Below, in pieces: positions 9,262 through 18,385 of a stretch of 64,000 nucleotides of DNA. The notes beneath the pieces were generated by a model, which saw only the letters and a program-made list of their open reading frames with translations, did not search any database and had not been told where the DNA came from. Each line of letters starts with the position of its first letter. Position 1 is the first letter of the stretch. The position numbers and the translations under genes are program-made. The DNA comes from Anaerococcus prevotii DSM 20548 (GTDB lineage Bacteria > Bacillota > Clostridia > Tissierellales > Peptoniphilaceae): assembly GCF_000024105.1 (NCBI RefSeq), contig NC_013171.1, positions 1,112,501 through 1,176,500 of the forward strand, read 5' to 3'.

Positions 9262-10080
9262 CTATAAATTATTTCTTATTTTATAAGATTCTATAAAATC
9301 TAGATCTTCTTCAGTCAATTTGTACTTATCTTGATCAGTTATTATCTCTGGACCATCTTCATGAATTATCAGTTGGTGTTCGAATTGTGAGCATTTAGAA
9401 CCATCTCTTGTTCTTGCGGTCCAACCGTTATCGTCAACTTTCATCTTCCAATCACCAGCAGCAATCATTGGCTCAATAGTAAATACCATGCCAGCTTCAA
9501 TTCTAGGTCCTCTTCCTGCCTTGCCGTAGTGAGGAACTTGTGGATCTTCGTGCATTTCCTTGCCTATTCCATGACCTATAAAGTCTCTTATAACAGAAAA
9601 TCCATTTTCATCTTCAACATATTCTTGAATGGCAGCTCCGATATCTCCTATTCTATTTCCAACAACAGCAGCCTCTATACCTCTTTTTAGACATTCTAGG
9701 TCGACATCGACTAATCTTTGATCTTCTTCACTCATATTTCCAATTGTATAAGTCCAGCAAGAATCAGCAAGACCACCGTCAAGATCGATTACATTATCTA
9801 TTGAAACAATATCTCCTTCTTGGAGGACATAATCTGTTGGGTAACCGTGGCATATTTCATCATTTACTGAAATGCATAGGGTAAATGGAAAACCGCCATA
9901 ACCTAGTTGGGCTGGGATTGCCTTCTTGTGTTTCGTAATAAATTCATTGGCAAATTTATCAAGGTCAAGGGTCGTGATTCCTTCTCTAATAACTTCTCTT
10001 ATAGCTAAATGAGTTTGGCAGAGAATTTCTGCTGCAGCTCTCATTTTTTCAAAATCTTTTTCCGTATATAATCTTATCAA
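9262..10080 (-). CDS. map: Methionine aminopeptidase, type I
   Basis: It removes the initiator methionine from nascent proteins. The dinuclear metal site is visible: Asp in SIDNVIDLDGGLADSCWTY, His in GHGIGKEMHEDPQVPHYG, Glu in FTIEPMIAAG and the last Glu in QFEHQLIIHEDG. An upstream in-frame ATG at 10095 has no ribosome site. An AAGGAG inside its codons 2-3 sits 6 bases before a TTG at 10080, which gives the family-like start (M)IRLYTEKDFEKMR. I therefore prefer the TTG, giving 272 residues. A hairpin terminator separates it from the upstream nitroreductase-like gene. Confidence 0.92.
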   Translation of the reverse strand: MIRLYTEKDFEKMRAAAEILCQTHLAIREVIREGITTLDLDKFANEFITKHKKAIPAQLGYGGFPFTLCISVNDEICHGYPTDYVLQEGDIVSIDNVIDLDGGLADSCWTYTIGNMSEEDQRLVDVDLECLKRGIEAAVVGNRIGDIGAAIQEYVEDENGFSVIRDFIGHGIGKEMHEDPQVPHYGKAGRGPRIEAGMVFTIEPMIAAGDWKMKVDDNGWTARTRDGSKCSQFEHQLIIHEDGPEIITDQDKYKLTEEDLDFIESYKIRNNL

Positions 10081-10103
10081 TTCTAACTCCTTCATTAAAA
10101 TAA

Positions 10104-10119
10104 GGACGCTTGAGCGCCC
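10104..10119 (-). terminator. Terminator after the nitroreductase-like gene
   Basis: Read on the minus strand, GGGCGCT and AGCGTCC pair with a 2-base CA gap and one G-T pair, followed by TTATTTTAA. It lies directly before map. Confidence 0.55.
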
Positions 10120-10125
10120 ATTATT

Positions 10126-10923
10126 CTATAAATTCTTACTTGCGATGTAGGTATATTCTTTCCCATCGACAACTGGTTTGATGTCCCACTTGCTATTAGA
10201 TGAAATTGTCTTTCCTAATTCGTCAATATAATACATTATTATACCAGCATCTATTAAATTTACATCGCCTGCATAGTCTTTGATATAGATTGAAAGTTTA
10301 TCATCTTCTATTAGGAATCTCCATGGTTGAGCATTGTATGCTGATGGAGCGTATTTCGCATAATCGAAGATGCTACTAAGGCCTCTTTGCTCTAAATCTT
10401 CATCACTTGCAGGATTATCAAAGCTATCTATATATACCAAGTCTGAGTTTGCAAGTCTGTCGTAGTACTTGTGCTCTCTTACTGTATCATCTATTGGATA
10501 GCCAATGGCTAAGAGTATTGAAACATCACCTTCTGTATAGTTGAATGCAGATTTTTTGATATCTTCTTCTACCTCACTTACTGTAATCCAGCAATTGCCA
10601 AGCTTAAGCTCATTTAATTTAGTGATGAGCTCTTCTGTTGCGTAAGCGGCCTTAACATAGGTCTCTTTTTTATCATTTAGAGTGTTCAAGGCAATATAGC
10701 TTGGAGCCTTAATCATAACTCCCTTGTAGCCTGCAAGGCCTTGAAGTTTTTGATAAACTTCATCACCATCTGTTAGTAGTAAGAACTTGATGTCTTCTTT
10801 TCCATGTTCTGCAGCAGAAGCTTCCATTTCTTTATTTAATTCTTCTACTACCTTGTTTGATAAATTATCTTCTTTAAAGTCTCTAGTTGATGTTCTTGAT
10901 TTCAAAAAATTTTGTGTTAGCAT
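10126..10923 (-). CDS. Nitroreductase family protein (TM1586-like, two half-domains)
   Basis: This is a flavin-dependent oxidoreductase-fold protein of 265 residues. The first half carries the FMN-site-like SRTSTRDFK. The second half opens with the repeated family motif DYAKYAPSAYNAQPWRF, so one chain holds both subunit-like halves, as in TM1586-type putative nitroreductases. The substrate cannot be deduced. The frame opens at 10935, but a GGGGGAA ribosome site lies just inside that opening and points to the ATG at 10923. It is divergent from the helicase at 11001 and separated from map by a hairpin. Confidence 0.8.
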   Translation of the reverse strand: MLTQNFLKSRTSTRDFKEDNLSNKVVEELNKEMEASAAEHGKEDIKFLLLTDGDEVYQKLQGLAGYKGVMIKAPSYIALNTLNDKKETYVKAAYATEELITKLNELKLGNCWITVSEVEEDIKKSAFNYTEGDVSILLAIGYPIDDTVREHKYYDRLANSDLVYIDSFDNPASDEDLEQRGLSSIFDYAKYAPSAYNAQPWRFLIEDDKLSIYIKDYAGDVNLIDAGIIMYYIDELGKTISSNSKWDIKPVVDGKEYTYIASKNL

Positions 10924-10959
10924 TATTTCCCCCATCTATTTTTTTCTTCTTCTTATATT

Positions 10960-10989
10960 TTAACATATATTTAAAGAAATTAATATGAT
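10960..10989 (+). promoter_or_regulatory. Promoter placing the helicase start almost at +1
   Basis: TTAACA (10960-10965) and TATGAT (10984-10989) are 18 bases apart, and only 11 bases separate the -10 from the ATG at 11001. No Shine-Dalgarno sequence is present, so the transcript may be leaderless or nearly so. Confidence 0.45.
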
Positions 10990-11000
10990 AAAATATAGAT

Positions 11001-12794
11001 ATGAAACTAACTAGCCAACAAAATTTAGCCTTAAGGCACAAAGATGGTCCGATTTTGGTCCTTGCTGGCCCTGGAGCAGGAAAAACCACCATGCTTTTGG
11101 AAAGAATTAAATTCTTATCAGAAACAGTCAATCCAAAGCATATCCTTACCATAACCTTTTCTAAGACCCAGGCACTAGATATGAAGGATAGATACAATTC
11201 ATCTGATGCAAATTTTATGACCATTCACGCCTTTTGCTATCTAATAATAAGAAATTATCTCAAAAAAAATAATAGAAACCTAAGATTGTTGGAATCAGAT
11301 GACCTTTATAATAAATATGATTTAATAGGTAAGATTTATTTTAAGATTAACGATAAAAAAATATCAAAAGAAGATCTCAGTGAATTTTTTAGATTAACTT
11401 CTTATATGAAAAATGCCATGATAGATGAGGATTATCTAGAAGACACCAAGATCAAAAACTGTTTTCAAATCTATAGGGCTTACGAGAATTTTAAAATAAG
11501 AAATTACTATATAGATTTCGACGATATGCAAGTTATGGCCCTTAAGTTAATTGAAAATGACCCCAGACTTTTAAATTCTATTAGAAAAAAATATAGATAT
11601 ATACAAGTAGACGAAGGCCAAGATACTTCTCTAATTCAATTTAAAATTATAGAAAAAATCGTAGCTCCCCTAAATAATTTGATGATAGTAGCAGATGATG
11701 ATCAGTCTATATACTCATTTAGGGCTGCCAATGTATCCTACTTACTCAATTTAAAAAGTAAATACCCAAATTTAAAAATCATAGAGATGACAGAAAATCA
11801 CAGGTCTTCAAAAAAGATAGTAAATCTATCCAAGGCTTTTATAGATATCAACCAAGATCGTTATCCTAAGGATTTGTTCACTAAAAATGACTTTTGGGGA
11901 CAAATATCAATCAAAAGTCTAAGAAACGTCAGGGACCAATATAAATTTATTATAGAAAATATGAATCAAGAAGAAAAGAACGCAATTTTATTTAGGAACA
12001 ATATTCAAGCCCTAAATATAATTTCCTTTTTGATGGAAGATGAGATTGATTTTTCTGTGAATATTTCTAGTCTCAATTTCTTCGAATCAAAAATCATAGA
12101 TGATTTATTTAATATTATTGAGTTCTCGGATGATTTTGATAGAATTGATCTTTTTTGTGAAATATATTATAAGATTGGAACTTTTCTTAAGAAAGAAGAG
12201 GTGGATAAGCTTTCCCATAAGGCTCTTAATAAAAATGTTTTTGAGGCACTTTATGAAATGGATTTGGAAGATTACAAAATAGAAACCCTAATCCAAAAGG
12301 AAAAACAATTAAAACATATTAGAAAGCTTAGTCTTGACAAGAAGATATCTTACATCTATAAATACATGGATTACAAGTCCTATATTTCAAATTTCAGCAA
12401 GAAATACAGGGAAGAAGTTGTAAACAAAGACCTCTTTATTGAATCTATGGTAAATTTTACTAAAAATTTGGAAAGTATTGAAGACTTTTATAGTAAGAAG
12501 GATAAGCTTGAAAAAAAACTCTCCTCTTCTAGGTCTAACCTTATTCTTTCTACAATCCATAAGTCCAAGGGCTTGGAATATGATAATGTATTCGTAATCA
12601 ACATGGTGAAAAATGAGTTTCCTATCATAGTTGATAATGAAGATATTGTAAATAAAATCGAAGAAGAAAGAAGGGTTATGTATGTTGCCATGACTAGGGC
12701 TAAGAAAAATCTCCATATCCTAACAATAAAAAAGAGGGGATCAGAAAAACTATCCCCATCAATCTTCTTTACTCAAATCAAAGATTTACTCTAA
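11001..12794 (+). CDS. UvrD/Rep-type superfamily 1 DNA helicase
   Basis: This is an ATP-dependent 3'-5' DNA helicase of the UvrD/PcrA/Rep group, with a likely role in repair or replication restart. The helicase motifs appear in order: GPGAGKTT (I), TITFSKTQA (Ia), QVDEGQDT (II), ADDDQSIYSFRAA (III), ENHRSS (IV), STIHKSKGLEYDNVFV (V) and VAMTRAKKNL (VI). At 597 residues it is shorter than PcrA/UvrD (~700) and lacks their C-terminal tail, so it is better called UvrD-like than pcrA. No ribosome site precedes the ATG (see the promoter entry). It converges on folC. Confidence 0.9.
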   Translation: MKLTSQQNLALRHKDGPILVLAGPGAGKTTMLLERIKFLSETVNPKHILTITFSKTQALDMKDRYNSSDANFMTIHAFCYLIIRNYLKKNNRNLRLLESDDLYNKYDLIGKIYFKINDKKISKEDLSEFFRLTSYMKNAMIDEDYLEDTKIKNCFQIYRAYENFKIRNYYIDFDDMQVMALKLIENDPRLLNSIRKKYRYIQVDEGQDTSLIQFKIIEKIVAPLNNLMIVADDDQSIYSFRAANVSYLLNLKSKYPNLKIIEMTENHRSSKKIVNLSKAFIDINQDRYPKDLFTKNDFWGQISIKSLRNVRDQYKFIIENMNQEEKNAILFRNNIQALNIISFLMEDEIDFSVNISSLNFFESKIIDDLFNIIEFSDDFDRIDLFCEIYYKIGTFLKKEEVDKLSHKALNKNVFEALYEMDLEDYKIETLIQKEKQLKHIRKLSLDKKISYIYKYMDYKSYISNFSKKYREEVVNKDLFIESMVNFTKNLESIEDFYSKKDKLEKKLSSSRSNLILSTIHKSKGLEYDNVFVINMVKNEFPIIVDNEDIVNKIEEERRVMYVAMTRAKKNLHILTIKKRGSEKLSPSIFFTQIKDLL

Positions 12795-12814
12795 GCTCCT
12801 TATCGAGGAGCTTT
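12793..12814. terminator. Terminator between the convergent helicase and folC
   Basis: AAGCTCCT pairs with AGGAGCTT around a 5-base loop, and a T-rich run follows on the plus strand. The hairpin overlaps both stop codons. Positions are good to about one base. Confidence 0.8.
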
Positions 12815-14077
12815 TTCGTTTTTTAATATATCTCCCACAAGATACAAGGATCCACACCAAAGAACTAGGTCATCTTCATGTGCAAGCTCTTTAGAATACT
12901 CATAAGCTTTTACTAAGTCTACAATCTCTATAGCCTTTTTAGCTTTATCTTTCACTAGGCTATAAAGCTCATCTGTATCAAAGGCCCTTGGGTTGTCTTT
13001 TATTTTTGTAACTATGATTTCATCGGCAATCTTAGCCAGACTATCAATTACATAATCATAATCTTTATCCTTTAAAATAGAAAATCCAACGATAAGTTTT
13101 CTATATTTGTAAGAAGATATAGAGTCAATCAAGGCATCTATGGCTTCTCTATTATGAGATCCATCGACTAAAACTCTTGGATTCTTATTTATAAGTTCAA
13201 GTCGACCAGGATTTCTAGTAGTTAATAAGCCTTCATAAATATCTCTTTCACAGATAGAAAACTCATCTTTTAGGAAATCCAAAGTTATAAGAGCTGTCAC
13301 TGCATTATATATCTGATGGATTCCAACAAGCCTTGTCTTAATATTCTTATAAGACCTAAATGAAAACTCATTATAATCAGGTCCTGTTTTTATTATATTA
13401 ATCTCTTCCTTATCAAAAGTATGGAGTCTGCTAGAAGTATTTTCTATTTTTTTTATGAAAACTTCCTTCACTGTACCTTCCTTTGGATACAGAAAAACTT
13501 CTGACTTATCTTTTATAATTCCCGCCTTGTTTTGGGCTATTTCTTCTAGGCTATCACCTAGGATTTGGATGTGGTCTTTTGAAATAGTAGTTATTACACA
13601 GGCTAGAGGACTTTTAATAATATTAGTTGAATCAAGACTTCCTCCTAGTCCTACTTCTACAACGGCGACATCTACCTTTTTTTCATAAAAATAAATATAC
13701 ATTATAGCTGTCAAGACTTCAAAATAAGAATTGTGGAGTCCTTTTTTATCAAGTTCTTCCAAAGGCTTCTTCAACCTATCAATAATTTCTGCAAAATCAC
13801 TATCGCTTATATCAACTCCAGAAATTGATATAGCTTCATTTATCTTGGTCATATATGGCGAAGTAAATAGGCCGACCCTATTTTCCCTTGAAAGTGTATT
13901 GGCGATCATATTGGCAGTAGATCCCTTGCCATTAGTTCCTGCAATATGAATCACCTTTATTTTATCCTGGGGATTATCAAAATATTCTAAGAGATTTTTT
14001 ATCTTCTCTAGACTATGACCCCCACTTGTACTTCCCCTATTTAATATAAATTCGTAGTATTGATTAAAATTTTCCAT
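12800..14077 (-). CDS. folC: Bifunctional folylpolyglutamate/dihydrofolate synthase
   Basis: FolC adds glutamate to dihydropteroate and tetrahydrofolate, trapping folates in the cell. The Mur-ligase-like ATP site HIAGTNGKGSTANMIAN is near the N-terminus, followed by VVEVGLGGSLDSTNII and the C-terminal DGSHNREAI motif. The frame opens at 14140, but AGGTGGAGG lies 6 bases before an internal ATG at 14077. That ATG gives MENFNQYYEFI and a normal family length of 425 residues, so I use it. Confidence 0.93.
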   Translation of the reverse strand: MENFNQYYEFILNRGSTSGGHSLEKIKNLLEYFDNPQDKIKVIHIAGTNGKGSTANMIANTLSRENRVGLFTSPYMTKINEAISISGVDISDSDFAEIIDRLKKPLEELDKKGLHNSYFEVLTAIMYIYFYEKKVDVAVVEVGLGGSLDSTNIIKSPLACVITTISKDHIQILGDSLEEIAQNKAGIIKDKSEVFLYPKEGTVKEVFIKKIENTSSRLHTFDKEEINIIKTGPDYNEFSFRSYKNIKTRLVGIHQIYNAVTALITLDFLKDEFSICERDIYEGLLTTRNPGRLELINKNPRVLVDGSHNREAIDALIDSISSYKYRKLIVGFSILKDKDYDYVIDSLAKIADEIIVTKIKDNPRAFDTDELYSLVKDKAKKAIEIVDLVKAYEYSKELAHEDDLVLWCGSLYLVGDILKNEKAPR

Positions 14078-14170
14078 TATATCCTCCACCTTCATATTAT
14101 AATTAATAAATACCTTTTGGGCAAGAGAAAACCCCGCCATTCCTAGGGATTTTGGGGCTAAGATCTTATA

Positions 14171-14674
14171 TTATTTTAAAGCATCAACAAAGGCCTTTAC
14201 GTGGGCTGGTAGGTCTTTAGGAGATCTTCTTGTAATTATATTATTATATACAACTACTTCCCTATCTTCCCATTTCGCACCAGCATTTATCAAGTCCTTT
14301 TTGATAGTAGGGGTTGAGCTAGCCTTTACTCCATCAAGAAGTCCTGCATCAGAGACAACCCATGGACCGTGGCATACAGCGGCAATTGACTTGCCGTTTT
14401 CGTGAAATTTTTTGACAAAATTTATTGTAGCTTCGTGCTTTCTCATTCCATCTGGTGAGTAAGCTCCCGGAATATACACTCCGTCAAATTCACTTGGATA
14501 GGCTTCTTTGCTTATTATGTCAGATTTTACCTTATAACCAGCTTTTGATGGATATTCTACGTACTTCTCGCTTCCTACAAGGACAACATCAAAGTCCTCC
14601 CTTAGTCTGTGATATGGATATATTAATTCACTTTTTTCGAATAGTGATTCTAGTAGTACTACTATTTTTTTCAT
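14171..14674 (-). CDS. DJ-1/PfpI family protein
   Basis: This is a 167-residue single-domain protein of the PfpI (class I amidotransferase-like) fold. The nucleophile elbow is AAVCHGPWVV, with Cys101-His102. The C-terminal DLPAHVKAFVDAL is typical of PfpI family ends. Members have been described as proteases, chaperones or deglycases, and the actual activity cannot be read from sequence. It is transcribed away from the acyltransferase-like gene at 14749. Confidence 0.85.
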   Translation of the reverse strand: MKKIVVLLESLFEKSELIYPYHRLREDFDVVLVGSEKYVEYPSKAGYKVKSDIISKEAYPSEFDGVYIPGAYSPDGMRKHEATINFVKKFHENGKSIAAVCHGPWVVSDAGLLDGVKASSTPTIKKDLINAGAKWEDREVVVYNNIITRRSPKDLPAHVKAFVDALK

Positions 14675-14748
14675 ATAAACTCCTTTTCTCTTTCTCGTCT
14701 CTTACTACAGACTAACCCCAAGTGGTATAATCTAAACAAGGAGTATGT

Positions 14749-15446
14749 ATGAAGAGAAATTATTATTTAGATAGCTTTAGGGGTTTTACTATTATCTCGA
14801 TGGTTCTTTTCCACCTGGCCTACAATATAAATTATTTTAGACCTATAAGCTGGTATGATGGAACTACTTTAAACCGAATATGGCAAATAACTATAGCCTT
14901 ATCATTTTTTATAATATCAGGGATCACATCAAGCCTTCTCAATTCTAAGAAGAATATAAAAAGAGGAATAAAAACTTCACTCTTTGGCTTTGCTATTACA
15001 TTAATCACATATGTTTTCGCTAAGAACCAATTAATTGTTTGGGGAGTCTTAAACGGGTTGGGACTTTCTATGATAATTGCCGGACTTATCCAAAGATTCT
15101 GGAAGATTCCTCCATACTTTGCTATTATTTTCCTCTTGATTTTTGTAGGAACTTATAATATACCAAGAGCTTCCTTGACTGGCTTTAGATTATTTGATGA
15201 TTTATATGAAAATAATATCTTTATCCTAGTTTCCCTTCTTCAAGCTTTATTTCGACAGATTATTTTCCTATAATACCTTGGATATTCGCTTATCTTGCTG
15301 GCCTAAGTGCAGGAAATTATCTTAAAGAAAAGAATATAAGTAAGGGAAATGACAATATCCTTGCAAGGATTGGAAGACTTTCTATGCCAATTTATCTGGC
15401 CCATCAAATAATACTTTATCCTTTAGTAAGTTTTTTCTTAAGCTAA
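14749..15446 (+). pseudogene. HGSNAT_cat/DUF1624 membrane protein, disrupted by a one-base frameshift
   Basis: The first frame (14749-15273) encodes an N-terminal DSFRGFTIISMVLFHLAYN and several membrane segments, typical of the heparan-alpha-glucosaminide N-acetyltransferase catalytic domain family. It then ends out of register. The continuation is in another frame: SSFISTDYFPIIPWIFAYLAG, then GRLSMPIYLAHQIILYPLV to TAA at 15444-15446. Adding one G next to 15229 restores LGFPSSSFISTDYFP, which reads through as a family-like sequence of about 232 residues. Either the gene is recently broken or the base was lost in sequencing. If intact, it would be an integral membrane acyltransferase-like protein of unknown substrate. 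Confidence 0.85.
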
Positions 15447-15448
15447 AA

Positions 15449-15484
15449 ATCCGCTAACTATCTTAAGCTCGATAGCTAGCGGAT
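15449..15484. terminator. Bidirectional terminator
   Basis: A 14-base stem with one mismatch (ATCCGCTAACTATC with GATAGCTAGCGGAT) and an 8-base loop is followed by CTTTTAATTT on the plus strand. It is shared by the convergent genes at 14749 and 15488. Confidence 0.85.
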
Positions 15485-15487
15485 CTT

Positions 15488-16093
15488 TTAATTTACCTTA
15501 ACTGTATATTCATCTTTGATTAATGGGTTAATATTTAATATTTCTATAATAGCATCCTTGCTCTTATCCCTTGCTTCTTCCAAAAAGCCCTTTTCTAAGA
15601 GTTCTTGTTCAGTCTTTTTCATTTCATTTTTACGAAATTCTGAGAAATCTTTTATCTTTAGCTGGTTGAAGATAGATTCTTTCTCATCAAAGATTGTAAG
15701 AGAGTCCTCATCTATCTGATGGGATAAGATTTTGGCTTGAGGTAGGGATATATTTATAGCTTTCTTCTCATCATTAATATCTACCTTAGCCTTATCTAAA
15801 TCTATTCCCGCACTGATTTCTCCATCATAAGATATGATAAATTTCTTGGTAGTGAAAGGAATTTTGATTCCATAAAATTCATTGTCATTTTCAAATGATC
15901 CTACATTTGTGTATCTGTATTTTAATGTAGTAAGCTCCTTAACGCTTACTAGTTGTTCCTTTACAATGTCGCTTGTTACTTCTTCTTTAGTCTTAAATAC
16001 TCCTGCCTTCATCCCAAAGAAATAGGAAACAAATACTAGAAATATCAGAATAATAAATCCACTGAGTAATCTTTTAGCTTTTTTAGTTTTCAT
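15488..16093 (-). CDS. DUF4230 domain-containing protein, membrane-anchored
   Basis: The 201-residue protein has a lysine-rich start, one membrane segment (LLSGFIILIFLVFVSYFFGM, about residues 9-28) and an extracellular domain matching my recollection of DUF4230: an ELTTLKYRYTNVG region, a beta-rich core and a C-terminal EILNINPLI. The function of the family is unknown. It lies 15 bases after trmB and probably shares its transcript. Confidence 0.75.
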   Translation of the reverse strand: MKTKKAKRLLSGFIILIFLVFVSYFFGMKAGVFKTKEEVTSDIVKEQLVSVKELTTLKYRYTNVGSFENDNEFYGIKIPFTTKKFIISYDGEISAGIDLDKAKVDINDEKKAINISLPQAKILSHQIDEDSLTIFDEKESIFNQLKIKDFSEFRKNEMKKTEQELLEKGFLEEARDKSKDAIIEILNINPLIKDEYTVKVN

Positions 16094-16108
16094 AGGCTCT
16101 CTCCCTTG

Positions 16109-16738
16109 CTAATTTTGAAATTTTGCAGCTACAAAATATATTGGCATATCTCTTTTCCTAAATTTCGCTTCATATTCTGTAACAACTGATTTATTGATAT
16201 CTAAGTCCCTATCGACTTCTTCAATCTCCATGCCAAAGTCTTCAAAATAGAGGCAGCTTGCATCAAAAAAGTCTTCATTATCAGTCTTTAGCTCAATTTC
16301 TGCTCCATCAGATATTATTTTCTTATATCTATCTAGAAATCTCTTGTGAGATAGCCTCCTCTTATGGTGGCGTTTTTTGGGCCAAGGAGTAGAGAAATTG
16401 AGATAGATTTTATCAACTTCACCCTTCTCAAAAAACTCTTCAAGATTTTCGGCATTTCCAATTATACCTCTGACATTTTTCATATCTTCATCGAGCATTT
16501 TTCTGCTAGCTACAACAAAAGCATTTGTATTCATCTCTAAGGCTATATAGTTTATATCCTTATGTAAATTTGCCATTTGTGTGACAAATTCTCCCTTACC
16601 AGCTCCAATTTCTAGATGTATAGGATTATCATTGCCAAAAATATCCTTCCATTTTCCCTTATTTACGCTCGCATCAAAATATATTTTATTGTTTTCCCTC
16701 ATCTCAGGAATTGCATTTGCTTTATGTCTTAGTCTCAT
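16109..16738 (-). CDS. trmB: tRNA (guanine-N7)-methyltransferase
   Basis: TrmB makes m7G46 in the tRNA variable loop using S-adenosylmethionine. The SAM-binding motif HLEIGAGKGEFVTQMA and the family signature NFSTPWPKKRHHKRRLSHKRFLD are both present. The C-terminal TEYEAKFRKRDMPIYFVAAK is also typical. The length of 209 residues is normal. It follows the DegV gene by 12 bases. Confidence 0.95.
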   Translation of the reverse strand: MRLRHKANAIPEMRENNKIYFDASVNKGKWKDIFGNDNPIHLEIGAGKGEFVTQMANLHKDINYIALEMNTNAFVVASRKMLDEDMKNVRGIIGNAENLEEFFEKGEVDKIYLNFSTPWPKKRHHKRRLSHKRFLDRYKKIISDGAEIELKTDNEDFFDASCLYFEDFGMEIEEVDRDLDINKSVVTEYEAKFRKRDMPIYFVAAKFQN

Positions 16739-16750
16739 CCATCCTCCTAA

Positions 16751-17644
16751 CTATCTTCCCTTTTCTTCGCCCCAAAATACTACAGCTAGGGTACCTGGTC
16801 CCGTATGAGAACCTATTATAGTTCCAAATTGATAAATTTCAATATCCTTCCTTATCTTAGGAAAATTTTCTAAGAGTTTTTCCTTAAGGGCTACGGCTCC
16901 TTCATAGTCATGGGAATGAATAATCAAACATTCATTATCATAGTCTTTACCATCATCAGCAAAACTTTCCATCTTCTTTAAAAGAACCTTGATCGCACGC
17001 TTTTTGGTCCTTACCCTTTCTCTTACGATTAGCTCACCAAATCTGTTAACTTCCATAACCGGACAAATATTTAAGGCATTGCCGACAGTTCCCTTGGTCT
17101 TGGATATCCTGCCTCCCCTAATATAATAGGTTAGATCAGAACTTAAAAACCATCCATTAACCCTGTCCCTATTGTTTATCACCCAATCATTTATCTCTTC
17201 TATACTTTTTTCCTGATCTCTCATTTTCGCCATCTCTTTGACTAGAAAAAGTTGGGCAGCCGAAGCATTAAGGGAGTCTAGAACATAGATCTTTCTTTCA
17301 GGATATTTTTCAGCAAGCTCTTCTTTAGCTATTAAAGCATTATTGTATTCACCAGTTATTCCTGAAGATAAGCAAAGATGAATTATATCCTTGCCTTTTT
17401 CTAAGAATTGTTCAAAATAATTAAGATATTCAAAAACATTTATTTGGCTAGTGGTCGAGTAAGATCCTGCAATCATTTTTTCATAAAAATCGCTAAGACT
17501 TATACTTTCTCCCAAATCATCCAAGTAATCTCTTCCATCTATCTGATAATGGAACGGAATCCATTTCACATCTAACCTTTCAAAGAGTTCTTCTGTAATA
17601 TCGACAGAAGATGTTGCGCTAATTATATAGCTAGCATGTGTCAT
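16751..17644 (-). CDS. DegV family fatty-acid-binding protein (first paralogue)
   Basis: DegV/FakB proteins hold a fatty acid for phosphorylation by the FakA kinase. The N-terminal ISATSSVDIT, the STTSQINVFEY loop and CLSSGITGEYNNA give the fold. RGGRISKTKG and GTIIGSHTGPGTLAVVFWG are C-terminal family motifs. An AGAGAGG ribosome site favours the ATG at 17644 over one 18 bases upstream. A second DegV gene at 21286-22170 is clearly similar along its whole length. FakA is not in this window; the DhaL-like gene at 46.2 kb belongs to a dhaKLM set. Confidence 0.88.
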   Translation of the reverse strand: MTHASYIISATSSVDITEELFERLDVKWIPFHYQIDGRDYLDDLGESISLSDFYEKMIAGSYSTTSQINVFEYLNYFEQFLEKGKDIIHLCLSSGITGEYNNALIAKEELAEKYPERKIYVLDSLNASAAQLFLVKEMAKMRDQEKSIEEINDWVINNRDRVNGWFLSSDLTYYIRGGRISKTKGTVGNALNICPVMEVNRFGELIVRERVRTKKRAIKVLLKKMESFADDGKDYDNECLIIHSHDYEGAVALKEKLLENFPKIRKDIEIYQFGTIIGSHTGPGTLAVVFWGEEKGR

Positions 17645-17815
17645 ACAAACCTCTCTTTTCATTTTATATTATATTATAGTATTATATAAGTTTTTTTATT
17701 TAATTCTATCTGGCTTATCGATTATTATACTAATAAATGAAAGAAAATATAAGTATTTTATATAATTTTAAGATATTTTTACAATTCAAAATTAGATAAG
17801 ATTTTCAATTCATAT

Positions 17816-17882
17816 AAAAAGCCACTGATAATAGTCATCATAAATCACAAGTAATAGGGCTTTATGATTCTAAGCCAGCGGC
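17816..17882 (-). terminator. Extended hairpin terminator after the fRMsr gene
   Basis: On the minus strand GCCGCTG and CAGTGGC close a structure with inner partial pairing of TAGAATCATAAA and TTTATGATGACTA, ending in a TTTTTAT tract. It lies downstream of the fRMsr-ArsC-amidohydrolase unit. The stretch between it and the DegV start holds only a probable DegV promoter (a TATAAT near 17680). Confidence 0.6.
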
Positions 17883-17893
17883 ATATCTTATTC

Positions 17894-18385
17894 TTATAAA
17901 TAGATTGTATTTTCTAAAATTTGACCAATCTCCCTAAATTTCTCTAGCTCTAATTCAGTGAAGCGAGCTGGCTTTGGTGAGTCAAGGTCTATTAAACAGA
18001 CTAGGTCTTCTTCATTAAATATGGGAATCACAAGCTCAGATTTGGAATTACTATCACAAACTATATGATCTTTAAACTCTCCTACATCATCTACCTTAAC
18101 TATTTCCCTATCCCTATAAGCCTTGGCACAAACTCCCTTATCAAAAGAAAGCCTAGTGCAAGCTGGAAGTCCTTGAAATGGTCCAAGTATTAAGCCTTCA
18201 TCTCTTACTATATAAAAGCCTGCCCAATTCAAATCTCTCACATAGGCCTTGATAAAAGCAGAAACATTGGCCATTAGGGCTATAGGATTTTCTTCATCAG
18301 AGACTTGAACTCTTATAAAGTTTATAAGTTCATCAAGACATTTCTCATCATCAAGCCCTGCTATTTTATTTAAATCTATATTCAT
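17894..18385 (-). CDS. msrC: Free methionine-(R)-sulfoxide reductase, GAF domain
   Basis: The single GAF domain reduces free methionine-R-sulfoxide. The fRMsr hallmarks are present: NWAGFYIV, GPFQGLPACTRL, GVCAKAY and HIVCDSNSKSELVIPI. The three family cysteines are at about 76, 86 and 110. The 163 residues match the family length. Its start overlaps the stop of the ArsC/Spx-like gene by one base, so this oxidative-repair protein and a thiol-redox protein are made from one message. The gene symbol follows the E. coli yeaZ-neighbour naming for fRMsr and is tentative. Confidence 0.9.
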   Translation of the reverse strand: MNIDLNKIAGLDDEKCLDELINFIRVQVSDEENPIALMANVSAFIKAYVRDLNWAGFYIVRDEGLILGPFQGLPACTRLSFDKGVCAKAYRDREIVKVDDVGEFKDHIVCDSNSKSELVIPIFNEEDLVCLIDLDSPKPARFTELELEKFREIGQILENTIYL

